A DNA stretch of 64,000 nucleotides from Gordonia alkaliphila (GCF_023017165.1 NZ_JALKBW010000001.1:248001-312000), one strand, 5' to 3'. Counted from the stretch's first letter, positions 38,262 to 47,071 are shown. Translations and numbers: made by a program. The notes: a model not told the origin generated them from the sequence alone.

Positions 38262-39384
38262 GTGTCGCGTGTCTTTAATTAGTTTTCGGTTGGGCTTTCT
38301 TCAGAATGTCCTCGGCGTTCTTGGTCCAGACGAAGGGGTGTTTGCGGTCGTTCCAGCCGTTGATGAAGGCTCGGATCTTTGCATTGAGGTCTTTGACTGA
38401 GGTGAAGACGCCTCGGCGGATGGCTTGTCGGTCGATGATGCCGAACCAGACTTCGACGAGGTTGAGCCACGATCCAGAGGTCGGGGTGAAGTGGACGTGG
38501 ATGTTCGGATGCTGTTCGAGCCAGTTGCGGACTTCGGCTTTCTTGTGGGTGGCGTAGTTGTCCATGACCAGGTGTAGTTCCTGGTCGGGGTAGGTGCGGT
38601 CGATCTGCCGCAGGAAGGACAGGAACTCCTGGTGGCGGTGTCGGGGCTTGACCGCTGCGGTCACCTGCCCGGTCGCGATCTCCAACGCCGCGAACAGTGT
38701 GGTGGTGCCGTGGCGCTTGTAGTCATGGGTGCGGCGTTCGATCTGCCCGGGCTGCATCGGCAGCATCGGCGCAGTGCGGTCCAGGGCTTGGATCTGCGAT
38801 TTCTCGTCCACACACAACACGATCGCGTTCTCCGGCGGCTCCAGGTACAAGCCGACGACATCGGTGACCTTGGCGACCAGTTCCGGGTCGGTGGAGAACT
38901 TGAATGTTCCCGACCTCCACGGCGCAACCCCGTACTCGCGCCAGGCCCGGGCGACCGTCGCGTTCCCGATGCCGAGATGCCCGGCCAACAACCGCGACGA
39001 CCAGTGCGTGACCCCGTACTTCTTCGGCGGCGGCATCAACGTCGCCGACACGATATCGGCGTGATCGAGATGCCGTGGCCGACCGGGCCTTTCGGCGTCG
39101 AGGAGCCCCGCGAGTCCGTCCTGGAGATACCGGGAACGCCACTTGATGACCGTCGGTATCGAGGTTCCCACAACCTCACTGATCCGAGAATTAGCCATTC
39201 CGTCGGCAGCGAGCGTGACGATCCGCGCCCGACGCACCAGACCGGCCGGCGTTGTAGTCGATCGCAACAACTGATCGAGCTCATCCGCATCGCCATCACG
39301 CAGTTCCAGGGCCGGTGCAGGAGAATTCGCCATAGCCAATTATCTCAACCCAGGAACCATAAACTAATTAACGACACGCGACAC
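38262..39384. mobile_element. IS630-family insertion sequence, intact
   Basis: A 1123-bp element with 28-bp terminal inverted repeats (38262-38289 and 39357-39384, 25 of 28 identical; the tips read GTGTCGCGTGTC), flanked by the TA duplication typical of IS630/Tc1 (38260-38261 and 39385-39386). It carries one transposase gene. Removing the element and one TA restores TAGCTA, in which TAG is the stop of the exporter and CTA the reverse-strand stop of the SDR, so neither gene is disrupted. Confidence 0.93.
38275..39333 (-). CDS. IS630-family transposase
   Basis: A 352-residue DDE transposase. The N-terminal helix-turn-helix (RARIVTLAADGMANSRISEVVGTSIPTVIKWRSRY) is followed by a winged-helix part and the catalytic core: D in LCVDEKSQIQALDR, D in LVMDNYATHKKAEV, and E in GSWLNLVEVWFG. 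The single frame is uninterrupted, so no frameshift is needed. Start ATG 39333 (an in-frame TTG at 39339 is possible). The stop codon TAA lies within the left inverted repeat. Confidence 0.92.
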   Translation of the reverse strand: MANSPAPALELRDGDADELDQLLRSTTTPAGLVRRARIVTLAADGMANSRISEVVGTSIPTVIKWRSRYLQDGLAGLLDAERPGRPRHLDHADIVSATLMPPPKKYGVTHWSSRLLAGHLGIGNATVARAWREYGVAPWRSGTFKFSTDPELVAKVTDVVGLYLEPPENAIVLCVDEKSQIQALDRTAPMLPMQPGQIERRTHDYKRHGTTTLFAALEIATGQVTAAVKPRHRHQEFLSFLRQIDRTYPDQELHLVMDNYATHKKAEVRNWLEQHPNIHVHFTPTSGSWLNLVEVWFGIIDRQAIRRGVFTSVKDLNAKIRAFINGWNDRKHPFVWTKNAEDILKKAQPKTN

Positions 39385-40220
39385 TAGCCGGTGACGCGTG
39401 CGGCGTTGCCCGCATCGACCGGCACGACGATGCCGGAGATGTGCGCGCTGCCCTCGGCGGCGAGGAAGGTGACCACGCGGGTGATCTCCTCGGCCTCCAC
39501 CCACGGCACCGGCTGGGCGTGCAGGCTGGTGAAGACCGGCGCGACGTCGTCGGCGGTGGGCGACTCCAGATCCGGGCGCATCAGCGAGTAGAGCGCGTCG
39601 TTGTGGATCATCGGGGTGGAGACGTTGCCCGGCGCGACGGCGTTGACGGTGACGCCGGACGGCGCCAGGTCGAGCGCGGCACTCTTCGTCAGACCGATGA
39701 CACCCCACTTGGAGGCCGCGTAGCCGACGATGTTGGGTCCGCCCATGCGGCCCATCATCGACGCCACCGTGACGATGCGGCCGTAGCCCCGCTCGGCCAT
39801 GCCCGGCGCGACGGCCGCGACGGTGTGGAACACGCCGGTCAGGTTGCTGGCGATCACCTCGTCCCAGGCCGCCTCCGAGAGCGACTGAATGGAGCCGGGC
39901 ATGGAGACGCCGGCGTTGGCCACGGCGATGTCGATGCGTCCGAACTCGGCCGTCGCCCGGGCGACCAGCGCCTCGACGGCCGCGCGGTCGGCGGTGTCGA
40001 GGGTCTCGGTGATCACGCGGGCGCCGGTCTCGGCGACCAGTCGTGCGGTCTCGGCCAGGTCGTCGGCCGTGGCCAGCGGGTAGCCCATCATCTCCGGGGT
40101 GGCGCACCGGTCGGCGAGCACGATGTCGGCGCCCTCACGCGCGAACTCCAGTGCGTGCGCGCGACCCTGTCCTCGCGCACCGCCGGTGATGAGTGCTACC
40201 CGTCCGTCGAACTGGCCCAT
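39384..40220 (-). CDS. Mycofactocin-type SDR family oxidoreductase
   Basis: 278 residues. Rossmann motif TGGARGQGRAHA (about 12-23), NAG strand VANAG, catalytic Tyr/Lys in GYAASKWG, and Ser in VASMMGRMGG. After the second strand it has the long insertion LADRCATPEMMGYPLATADDL, a hallmark of SDRs that keep NAD tightly bound and need mycofactocin for reoxidation. No mycofactocin genes are in the window. Start ATG 40220 with a GAGGAG site. The stop TAG straddles the insertion junction: TA is the target duplication and G is the first base of the IS. Confidence 0.85.
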   Translation of the reverse strand: MGQFDGRVALITGGARGQGRAHALEFAREGADIVLADRCATPEMMGYPLATADDLAETARLVAETGARVITETLDTADRAAVEALVARATAEFGRIDIAVANAGVSMPGSIQSLSEAAWDEVIASNLTGVFHTVAAVAPGMAERGYGRIVTVASMMGRMGGPNIVGYAASKWGVIGLTKSAALDLAPSGVTVNAVAPGNVSTPMIHNDALYSLMRPDLESPTADDVAPVFTSLHAQPVPWVEAEEITRVVTFLAAEGSAHISGIVVPVDAGNAARVTG

Positions 40221-40489
40221 GCCGTCTTCTCCTCGTTGATCCAGTGGTTCAACTTCCAGCCTAGGCACCGCGCGCGAGCGCGGCACCGATTGTGCTGGAC
40301 CAGACTCCGGGCCATTACCGCACGGGATCGAAGGCCGGACCGGGTGGATTAGTGGCGAGGCCACCGGATGGTCACACCCATCCTGGTCCTCGGTGCGGTC
40401 GCCCCCGGCGGGGCCCGAGCGGTCCCCGTGACCGCCCGGGCCCACCCCATGGCAGGCACACTATGAAATTTTCAAACAACACATCGCGT

Positions 40490-40504
40490 CGGGAACCGTT
40501 CCCG
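40490..40504. terminator. Possible terminator after the 13E12 HNH gene
   Basis: CGGGAACCGTTCCCG palindrome 19 bases downstream of the HNH gene stop (reading leftward), followed on that strand by T-rich sequence within about 25 bases. The remaining roughly 280 bases up to the SDR start (40221-40489) show no gene; they hold GC-rich sequence and presumably the SDR promoter. Confidence 0.4.
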
Positions 40505-40522
40505 GCACTGGTTTCACGCGCC

Positions 40523-41923
40523 TCACGCAGCGCTGGTCGACAAGGTCAAGGTTCGTCGCGCGTTCGACCGGATCGGTTCGCGTCGACGTTTCGGATGGTC
40601 GGGATCGGCCGGCGGGGTGAACCACGGCTGCCGATCGTGGCCGATGAAGACTTCCCATCCACCGTGGTGGATGAGGGTGTGGTGTCGGCGGCAGAGCAGG
40701 ACACCGTTGTCCAAGCTCGTCACCCCTCCGTGCTCCCAATGCTCCACGTGGTGTCCGTCGCACCACGACGGCGGAACACCGCAACCCGGGAAGGCGCAAC
40801 CACGATCCCGCAAGACCAGCGCCTTGCGGATACCCGGCGTGAACAGTCGCTTCTCTCGACCGACATTCAACGGCACACCGTTATCGTCGAGCAGTGCCAG
40901 GGCGACGGACGCCTCGCACATGATCAATTCCGCCGTCCGCGCCGAGATCGGTCCGCCGAACCCGAGCCACGGCACCGCCGTCTCGTCCTCAGACATCGGG
41001 ATTGAAATCATCTGTCCCGCACCAAGTCCCGCGCCGGAATCGAGTACCTGCCCGTTCATCACCACCGCCGCCGGCACCGACAACGTCACGTGCGGCAACA
41101 CTCCCCCGGACTCGGGACGCTCCGAATGCGACAGATACGTCCGCACCACCTGCGCCATCGCATCCGCACGCCGCCGCTTGGCCGACCGCCGATCCGCAGA
41201 ACCATCCGGCTCCGGCACCGGCCGCGTCAGCGGATCCAAGGCCGCGCTGAGTTCCTCGGCGGCCACGATGTCGAAGTCGATCGTCACCGCCACCCGACCA
41301 TCATCGGTCCGATTCAAGGTCATCTCGTTCAGATCGTCACGCTCGGCGACCGAAACCTCCCCGTCAGCCGGAACCTCCGGAGCCAGCTTGATCGCCCAGG
41401 CCCGAGCCTTCTCCCTCACCCGCGCCGGCGAAGTCTGCACCAGCAACGAATGCACGATCTTCCGGCGATCCTCGTCGGACAAGTCCACCCGACCCGCCAC
41501 GTGCCCGAGTCCGCTCGCCACGGCATCGCCGTGCTCCGCCGACACCGCACCATCACGCAATCCACGAATGGCCGGAACAAGGTTCTCGTCGGCGATCGCC
41601 TGCCCAAGCCGGCCGGCACGATAGGCCACCGCCGGCGCCGCACCGAGCTCGGCGAGAATCGCCGCAGCGGACCGCACATGCTTCCGGGCCGGCAAACCGA
41701 CTCGTTCGATCGCCGCGCACGTCGCGGCCACCGAATAGTCCGCCACATTGCGCAACCGCAGAACCGCCGCGGTCACAGCCAGTAACTCGCGGTCATCGTC
41801 GACCGCCCGCGCCCGAGCCAAGAACTGCCCCAGATTCGCCGGCGCATCGATGTCGGTACCGACGGGGATAGTGAGGTCATCGCTCATCAGATCGGCGAAG
41901 GCGGTGAGAGTTGCTGCGTCCAT
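40523..41923 (-). CDS. 13E12-repeat/DUF222 HNH endonuclease-like protein
   Basis: 466 residues. The N-terminal two-thirds is a DUF222 helical domain (RARAVDDDRELLAVTAAVLRLR ... RVDLSDEDRRKIVHSLL) and the C-terminal part is an HNH nuclease (DRGCAFPGCGVPPSWCDGHHVEHWEHGGVTSLDNGVLLCRRHHTLIHH). These 13E12-family genes are multicopy in mycolic-acid actinobacteria. The role is unsettled; mobile-element or DNA-processing functions are suspected. ATG 41923 has an AGGAG site; a GTG 9 bases upstream is possible. A 240-base AT-richer gap separates it from the VOC gene. Confidence 0.85.
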   Translation of the reverse strand: MDAATLTAFADLMSDDLTIPVGTDIDAPANLGQFLARARAVDDDRELLAVTAAVLRLRNVADYSVAATCAAIERVGLPARKHVRSAAAILAELGAAPAVAYRAGRLGQAIADENLVPAIRGLRDGAVSAEHGDAVASGLGHVAGRVDLSDEDRRKIVHSLLVQTSPARVREKARAWAIKLAPEVPADGEVSVAERDDLNEMTLNRTDDGRVAVTIDFDIVAAEELSAALDPLTRPVPEPDGSADRRSAKRRRADAMAQVVRTYLSHSERPESGGVLPHVTLSVPAAVVMNGQVLDSGAGLGAGQMISIPMSEDETAVPWLGFGGPISARTAELIMCEASVALALLDDNGVPLNVGREKRLFTPGIRKALVLRDRGCAFPGCGVPPSWCDGHHVEHWEHGGVTSLDNGVLLCRRHHTLIHHGGWEVFIGHDRQPWFTPPADPDHPKRRREPIRSNARRTLTLSTSAA

Positions 41924-42121
41924 GACGCCCACTCCTGAAGGTCATGAGAAGCCAATAGCGGTGGAACCGGTCGAGCCGGCGACGATCGGTCACCCAGCCA
42001 CTCGTGTTCCGCGAGCTTGGAATCGTTGATCCCATCTCGACTACGTCTATGTTATCGCTCACGTACGACAGGAACACAAGTACGAATGAATCTGTGGAAA
42101 TCCCACCTACCCATCCGTCTC

Positions 42122-42160
42122 ACTCGAGCTGGCTCACTCGACCTGGCTAACTCGAACCAG
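42122..42160. repeat. Imperfect 14-bp direct repeat, 2.8 copies
   Basis: ACTCGAGCTGGCTC (42122-42135), ACTCGACCTGGCTA (42136-42149) and ACTCGAACCAG (42150-42160) lie between the HNH gene start and the end of the VOC gene. Possibly a decayed tandem duplication or a regulatory site; nothing else was seen in 42060-42167. Confidence 0.6.
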
Positions 42161-42167
42161 CCGTCAC

Positions 42168-42611
42168 CTATTCGCGGGGCTGTGTCAGAGCTTCGGCGAG
42201 CATGACGATGATCCCGCTCGGACCGCGGACATAGGTGAGCTTGTAGGCGTCTTCGTAGCGCGCCACGCCCCGCAGCGGATAGCAGCCGTGCCGAGCCGCG
42301 ATGGCCAGTGCGTCGTCGAGATCGTCGACCGAGAAGGCGACGCGGTGCATCCCGATCTCGTTCGGCCGGGTCGGCTCGGTGTCGATCGCTGCGGGATGGA
42401 GGTACTCGAAGAGTTCGAGCCGGCCCAGCCCGTCCGGAGTGGCGAGCATCGCGACCTTGACGTGGTTGCCGTCGAGCCCGACGGCGGTGTCGGCCCATTC
42501 CCCGCGCACCGTGTCCGTGCCGAGCACGGTGAGGCCGAGGTCGGTGAAGAACGCGATCGCGGCGTCCAGATCCCGCACCGCGATCGCGACATTCTCCAGT
42601 TTGATGCTCAT
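42168..42611 (-). CDS. VOC (glyoxalase/dioxygenase) superfamily protein
   Basis: 147 residues with two beta-alpha-beta-beta-beta modules: LENVAIAVRDLDAAIAFFTDLGLTVLG and IGMHRVAFSVDDLDDALAIAARHGC. The metal-ligand positions could be His in MHRVAFSV and Glu in RLELFEYLHP. Substrate unknown (methylmalonyl-CoA epimerase- or glyoxalase-like size). I start at ATG 42611 with a GGAG site; an in-frame ATG at 42644 would add an 11-residue acidic extension. Confidence 0.8.
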   Translation of the reverse strand: MSIKLENVAIAVRDLDAAIAFFTDLGLTVLGTDTVRGEWADTAVGLDGNHVKVAMLATPDGLGRLELFEYLHPAAIDTEPTRPNEIGMHRVAFSVDDLDDALAIAARHGCYPLRGVARYEDAYKLTYVRGPSGIIVMLAEALTQPRE

Positions 42612-42653
42612 CTGCTCGTCTCCGTCGGTGGCGTCGATGATCATTCGGGCAGT

Positions 42654-43790
42654 TCACTCGGACGTCGCGGTGGTCTCCAGGAGCCGCAGGCTGTGCGCTG
42701 CCATCCGAGCGCGCGCGGCGACGAGGCGCCGCATCCCGTCGTCCGGGTCACGGTCGAGCAGTTCGACGGGCACTGCAGACAGGCCGCTGAACAGCATGAG
42801 CTGCAGTGCGTGCGCGCGCTCGAGCAGTTCGATGTCGATCGACTCGCCCTCGTCCGCCAGGCCGTCGGCGTACGCCTCAACGATGACGGCATCCCGCCGG
42901 GCGAGATCGTCTGCGTTCCGCTTGCCGAGCTGTACGTCTCCGATGAGCAGCTGCCCCAGGTCGAACCCCACCGGTAGCAACCGGAAGTAGCCGAAATCGA
43001 TCAGCGTGAAGCCCGTTCCGTCGGGCCGCACCAGCAGATTGTTGGGGCACGCATCCCCGTGGGCGGCCAGGTGCGGCATCGCCGACAACTCCGCGACGAT
43101 GGCATCGACCCGCTCCGCCGCCGCCAGCATCGGCCCGCGAAGCTCACCGAATTCGGCGGTCAACGTCGGATGGTCCCAGACGTCGGATCGGAGGACCGGG
43201 AGCACGTCGTGCCGGACCCTGCCTTCGACGTAGAACTGAATCCGAAAGTCATGCGAGACGGTTTCTGCGACGGCCCGGACCGCACCGGACGCAGCGAACC
43301 GACCGAGCAGCCGGGCCGCCTCGGCATACCGTTCCAGGTCCCACTCGCTCTGGTCGACGTCCACCATCTCGAGCCACACCGCGTACGACGAATCATCGAT
43401 CGCCTGCACCATCGCGTCCGGCATCACCAAACCCGGAGGCAGCTCCGCCGCGAGATCCGACGAATAGACCTCCGCCTCCGTCCGCCACGGCACCGTGGTC
43501 CGCGCCCACTCACGGATTTCCACCGGAACGAAGGCGAACTCCGGAGACAGCGACCACTCACGGATGTGTTTGACGAAATACGAGAATTCGCGTTGGACGT
43601 CGTCGACGAGCGCGGTTCCCGTGACAGCGAAGCGCCCGGCGGTGGTCAGCGAGGGAACGTCGTAGGGAAACTCCGCGGCATGCGCACTAAGCAGCGACAC
43701 CGAGCGCGTCCCCCATCGGCGCGTGAGCATGGCCGACAGTGCCTCCTCGGACACCGTCGCCGATCCGAACACTTCCAGATCGATCGCCAT
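42654..43790 (-). CDS. Aminoglycoside phosphotransferase-like kinase
   Basis: 378 residues of the APH/choline kinase fold. The catalytic loop HGDACPNNLLV carries the catalytic Asp with Asn, and the Mg-binding loop reads FTLIDFGYFRL. The N-terminal part with the nucleotide-binding strands is diverged (PDVPSLTTAGRFAVTG-type). Substrate unknown; not evidence of drug resistance. Start ATG 43790 with GGAG six bases upstream. The 5' gap (43791-43957) holds a long hairpin. Confidence 0.75.
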   Translation of the reverse strand: MAIDLEVFGSATVSEEALSAMLTRRWGTRSVSLLSAHAAEFPYDVPSLTTAGRFAVTGTALVDDVQREFSYFVKHIREWSLSPEFAFVPVEIREWARTTVPWRTEAEVYSSDLAAELPPGLVMPDAMVQAIDDSSYAVWLEMVDVDQSEWDLERYAEAARLLGRFAASGAVRAVAETVSHDFRIQFYVEGRVRHDVLPVLRSDVWDHPTLTAEFGELRGPMLAAAERVDAIVAELSAMPHLAAHGDACPNNLLVRPDGTGFTLIDFGYFRLLPVGFDLGQLLIGDVQLGKRNADDLARRDAVIVEAYADGLADEGESIDIELLERAHALQLMLFSGLSAVPVELLDRDPDDGMRRLVAARARMAAHSLRLLETTATSE

Positions 43791-43855
43791 GACATGCTCC
43801 GAACGCAGCGGACCACTCCTACGGATCAAGCGTAAAGCAAATGCACGGCGCTTCG

Positions 43856-43916
43856 CGATTGACGATTCCGTTCCCGCGCGCGTTGCTGAGCCGCGCGCGA
43901 ACGGAATAGTCAATCG
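43856..43916. terminator. Long imperfect inverted repeat (25-27 bp arms)
   Basis: Arms 43856-43882 and 43892-43916 pair over about 24 bp with one mismatch (G/T) and a 2-base bulge, loop TTGCTGAGC. The arms read CGATTGAC-ATTCCGTTC-GCGCGCG. It lies 42 bases after the stop of the CMD-family gene, so it may terminate that transcript, but it is longer than a typical terminator and could be a small palindromic element. Confidence 0.6.
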
Positions 43917-43957
43917 GGAGCTTGACCCGAGGGCCCGCAACGTCCGGCACGGCGGTA

Positions 43958-44332
43958 CTACTGGTCGCCGAACGCCGCCTTCATGCAGCGCATGGCCGCG
44001 AGGGTCTTCGGCACCCCGATGTACGGCATCAGGTGCACGAAGCACTCGGCGACTTCTTCCTTGGTCATGCTGGCGACGTCGACGGCCGTCTTGATGTGAC
44101 CGGTCAACTGCGGTTCGGTCCCACCCATCGCCGCCAGGGCCGCCATGTTGAGCATCTGCCGATCGCGGAGCTGGAGGCCTTCGCGCTGATACGTGCCACC
44201 GAAGACCGCACCGACCACCCAATCCGACGCGCCGGGAGCAAACTCATCGAGTTGCTGCTTCCACGCCGCAGCACCCTCGGGTGACTGCGTCTCTTCGACG
44301 AACTGGTTGCCCTTCTCCATGCTCAGTTCCAC
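43958..44332 (-). CDS. Carboxymuconolactone decarboxylase/AhpD-like family protein
   Basis: 124 residues of the CMD alpha-helical family (FAPGASDWVVGAVFGGTYQREGLQLRDRQMLNMAALAAMGG, KEEVAECFVHLMPYIGVPKTLAAM). The C-x2-C/His pair of AhpD peroxidase-type members is absent; a single Cys occurs in AECFVH, so a decarboxylase or scaffold role is as likely. Start GTG 44332 with AAGGAG 6 bases upstream; ATG 44320 is an alternative. Confidence 0.83.
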   Translation of the reverse strand: MELSMEKGNQFVEETQSPEGAAAWKQQLDEFAPGASDWVVGAVFGGTYQREGLQLRDRQMLNMAALAAMGGTEPQLTGHIKTAVDVASMTKEEVAECFVHLMPYIGVPKTLAAMRCMKAAFGDQ

Positions 44333-44410
44333 GGTGACTCCTTCTCCACTGGCGCCGGGGATGGCTGTCGTTGTCGAGCTTGCGGGTCTGTGCTGCCCGG
44401 GTTCATGAGC

Positions 44411-44851
44411 TCACGCCTTGAGCACGTACCGCAGGATCTCCACCACCTGGTCGGTGGTGGTGCACCAGGCCTGGGTCTCGGCGTCGACCTCCTTGAGCGG
44501 ATGGACGATGTTCTCGTCGTGCAGGGTCACATACGGCTTGCCCAGCGCGGCGGCGTAGCCGGCATCGAAAGCGGCGTTCCACTGCTTGTACTTGTCCCCG
44601 AAGCGCACGACGACCATGTCACTCTGGGCGATCAGGGTGCGCGTACGAATGGCGTTGACCTTGGCGGACTGATGATCACGCCAGAACCCACTCTCGGTGG
44701 CGCCGAGGACATCTCCGGCGGCATCACTCGCGGGATGGTCGGTCACCGGCGAGGTGAAGACCACGTCCAGTCCGGCGGCCTTCGCACCGCGCTCGATCTC
44801 CGCGCGCCAGTCGGTGTGAATCTCGCCGGACAGGTAGACAGAAAAACTCAT
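44411..44851 (-). CDS. YtoQ-family protein
   Basis: 146 residues beginning MSFSVYLSGEIHTDWR, which fits the YtoQ family of roughly 145-residue bacterial proteins. It has a nucleoside 2-deoxyribosyltransferase-like fold (FTSPVTDHPASDAAG, DMVVVRFGDKYKQWNAAFDAGYAAALGKPYVTLH). Biochemical role unknown. ATG 44851 with GAGGAG upstream; the longer open frame is not coding. Confidence 0.82.
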   Translation of the reverse strand: MSFSVYLSGEIHTDWRAEIERGAKAAGLDVVFTSPVTDHPASDAAGDVLGATESGFWRDHQSAKVNAIRTRTLIAQSDMVVVRFGDKYKQWNAAFDAGYAAALGKPYVTLHDENIVHPLKEVDAETQAWCTTTDQVVEILRYVLKA

Positions 44852-45007
44852 TGCTCGAGGCTCCTCTATGAGGTGAAGAATCGGGTGGTCAGACGCCCCA
44901 CCCACCCTAGTTCTTCCGGCGGAAAGTGCCAGTTCACCGCCACAGGGAGCGAGCGAAGTCGCAGTGCGCAACCCACAGCGTCCCGGGAGACTGAAGTACC
45001 TGAGTCG

Positions 45008-45799
45008 TCAGTTGTCGTCGTCGATGAACACGACCATCGACACAATGGCCCGTCGACGGTATTCGAGCATCACCACCGCAGGCCCGCCAGCGGATTCCAT
45101 CGTCGCCGAGACGACGTTGCCCGCGGCGATGACTTTGCCGACCTTCCAGTCGCGCATCCGCCCGGCCATCTCAGCGATCTCCGGGACAGCTGCACCGCCG
45201 AACCGCAGCGAGCACGACGGAGCGAGGTGCGCCGACGCATCGACGTGGTTTCCGGCGCTGAGTGCCCCCAGGAAGTCCTCGCTCCGTCGCTTAGCCCGCG
45301 AACCCACCCCGGCGAAGCCCCGCGCGAAGCCCAGCGCTCCACCGAAGCCTTGATTCCGCAGCATCGCACCGGACAGCCGCGCACCGACGCCGGCTGCCGG
45401 CACTCCGTTGGCCAGCAGCTGCCCCACCATCGGCAGCAACTCCCAATGTGCGTAGAGCCCGTCGATGCGCGCGTCGGCGGTCATGGCGTACCGCAGGTGC
45501 GCGGGCACCCGCAATCGCACGGCCTCGCTCATCCCGATCTCCAGGGTCACATCGCGCACCACATCGTGTCCGCACACGATGTCGTGGTGCACCTCGAAAC
45601 GAATGTCGTTGGGCGCGATGAAGGTGTCGTAGAAGGCCGACAGCTGATCGACGCCCCGATGCGGTGCGGATCCGACCGGGTCGTTGACCAGGCCAGGTCG
45701 CCCGAAGAGCGCCAGCCACCCTGCCTTATCGTGCCGCGCCACAGCCGCGGGCGATCCGCCGGCTGCAGTGAGCAGACTCTGCTTGGTTGACAAAGCCAC
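45008..45799 (-). CDS. SnoaL/NTF2-like ketosteroid isomerase-type protein
   Basis: 263 residues that appear to hold two NTF2-like cone domains: N-terminal (DPVGSAPHRGVDQLSAFYDTFIAPNDIRFEVHHDIV) and C-terminal after about residue 180 (SAGNHVDASAHLAPSC ... VSATMESAGGPAVVMLEYRRRAI). This pattern fits steroid delta-isomerase-like proteins of mycobacterial steroid clusters. GTG 45799 is the start. The divergent 3-beta-HSD-type gene and the shared KstR operator support a role in steroid or cholesterol degradation. Confidence 0.72.
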   Translation of the reverse strand: MALSTKQSLLTAAGGSPAAVARHDKAGWLALFGRPGLVNDPVGSAPHRGVDQLSAFYDTFIAPNDIRFEVHHDIVCGHDVVRDVTLEIGMSEAVRLRVPAHLRYAMTADARIDGLYAHWELLPMVGQLLANGVPAAGVGARLSGAMLRNQGFGGALGFARGFAGVGSRAKRRSEDFLGALSAGNHVDASAHLAPSCSLRFGGAAVPEIAEMAGRMRDWKVGKVIAAGNVVSATMESAGGPAVVMLEYRRRAIVSMVVFIDDDN

Positions 45800-45814
45800 C
45801 TACCTTCCACAAAC

Positions 45815-45828
45815 TAGAACACGTTCTA
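45815..45828. promoter_or_regulatory. KstR-type operator
   Basis: TAGAACACGTTCTA is an exact match to the published mycobacterial KstR consensus TnnAACnnGTTnnA, and palindromic apart from its central two bases. It lies in the 96-base gap between the divergent isomerase-like and 3-beta-HSD-type genes, 16 bases from the former's start, suited to repress both until a steroid CoA-thioester releases the TetR-family repressor. No kstR gene is in the window. Confidence 0.8.
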
Positions 45829-45895
45829 ACATAGGACATAGGTCACACCTCGCGCGACATCGCGCTGGGGACATGCGGAAACGTCGGGAGATGAG

Positions 45896-46912
45896 ATGAA
45901 GGTTGCCGTCACGGGTGCCACCGGTTTTGTGGGGACCAACCTGGTCAACATCCTCGCGTCAGAGGGCCATGACGTCGTAGCGATCGACAAGTCCCCCAAC
46001 CCCCGCACCGACGTCCGACCGAACGTGACCACCGTTGTCGGCGACATTCTGGACCCCGCTGCCATGCGCGCAGCGCTAGCGGACGTCGAAGTGGTGTACC
46101 ACCTGGTGGCGGTCATCACCCTGGCCCACCGCAATGAGATGGCCTGGCGTATCAACACCGAGGGCGTGCGGGTAGTCGCGCAGGCCGCTCTCGACGCCGG
46201 TGTCCGCCGAATGGTGCACTGCAGCTCGATTCATTCCTACAACCAGTATTCGCTGGTGGGCGACATGAACGAGCAGTCCGTGCGCTCCGTCGATCCTGCG
46301 CTGCCGGTGTACGACCGCTCCAAGTATCAGGGCGAAGTGGAGTTGCGCGCCGTCGTCGACCAGGGGCTGGACGCGGTCATCTGCAATCCCACCGCGGTGA
46401 TCGGTCCGATCGACCCGGTCCCCATGTCCCGAGTCAACGGGATCTTGCGAGATGCGGCGCGCGGCCGTGTCCCGGCCTTCATCCGTGGCGGCTTCGACTT
46501 CGTCGACGTGCGCGATGTCGCCGCCGGTCTGGTGCTGGCCGGCGAAAAGGGCCGGACCGGGGAGAACTATCTGCTGGGCGGGCACTACCACCAGTTGTCC
46601 GATCTGGTGCGCGCCACCGCACGACGCTGCGGTCGTCGCGGTCCGATGGTGACTTTCCCGTCATCGGCGCTGTCGGCGGTCATGCCGGTGGTCGAGCCGA
46701 TTTCCAACGCTTTGGGCTCAGACGTACTCACCCGCGCCTCGTTGGCCGCCCTGACCGAGTCTCCGACCGAGGACCGCCGCAAGGCAGTGACCGAGCTGGG
46801 CCACAACCCACGTCCGACCGACGAAACCATCGGCGATTTCGCAGCTCAGTTGGTCTCCTCGGGGCTGCTGAGCCGCGGGGCCGCCACGCACAGTCAGCTC
46901 GTCTCGGCCTGA
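45896..46912 (+). CDS. 3-beta-hydroxysteroid dehydrogenase-type NAD-dependent epimerase/dehydratase
   Basis: A 338-residue extended SDR. NAD-binding GATGFVGTN (7-15) and DKSP; VVYHLVAVITL; catalytic Ser region HCSSIHSY and YDRSK (Tyr/Lys). The C-terminal domain (FVDVRDVAAGLVLAGEKGRTGENYLLGG) resembles 3-beta-HSD/isomerases and dTDP-sugar or lactone epimerases. Context (steroid-type neighbour, KstR operator) favours hydroxysteroid oxidation. ATG 45896 with GGGAG just upstream. Downstream gap 46913-47071 has only a small GCGCG hairpin near 46922-46935, and then brxL in convergent orientation. Confidence 0.78.
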   Translation: MKVAVTGATGFVGTNLVNILASEGHDVVAIDKSPNPRTDVRPNVTTVVGDILDPAAMRAALADVEVVYHLVAVITLAHRNEMAWRINTEGVRVVAQAALDAGVRRMVHCSSIHSYNQYSLVGDMNEQSVRSVDPALPVYDRSKYQGEVELRAVVDQGLDAVICNPTAVIGPIDPVPMSRVNGILRDAARGRVPAFIRGGFDFVDVRDVAAGLVLAGEKGRTGENYLLGGHYHQLSDLVRATARRCGRRGPMVTFPSSALSAVMPVVEPISNALGSDVLTRASLAALTESPTEDRRKAVTELGHNPRPTDETIGDFAAQLVSSGLLSRGAATHSQLVSA

Positions 46913-47071
46913 CCGACGCCAGCGCGCTTCCGCGCGAGCAGCACCACACCACCGACGCTTGTGCCCGTGGCACGCCAGCCCTCACACGTCGACACGCCGG
47001 GCATCCGAGGACTTCCTCGACCGGTGGTCCCAGTGCGATTCACCATGCGAGTCGAGGAGCTCTGTGTCAGG

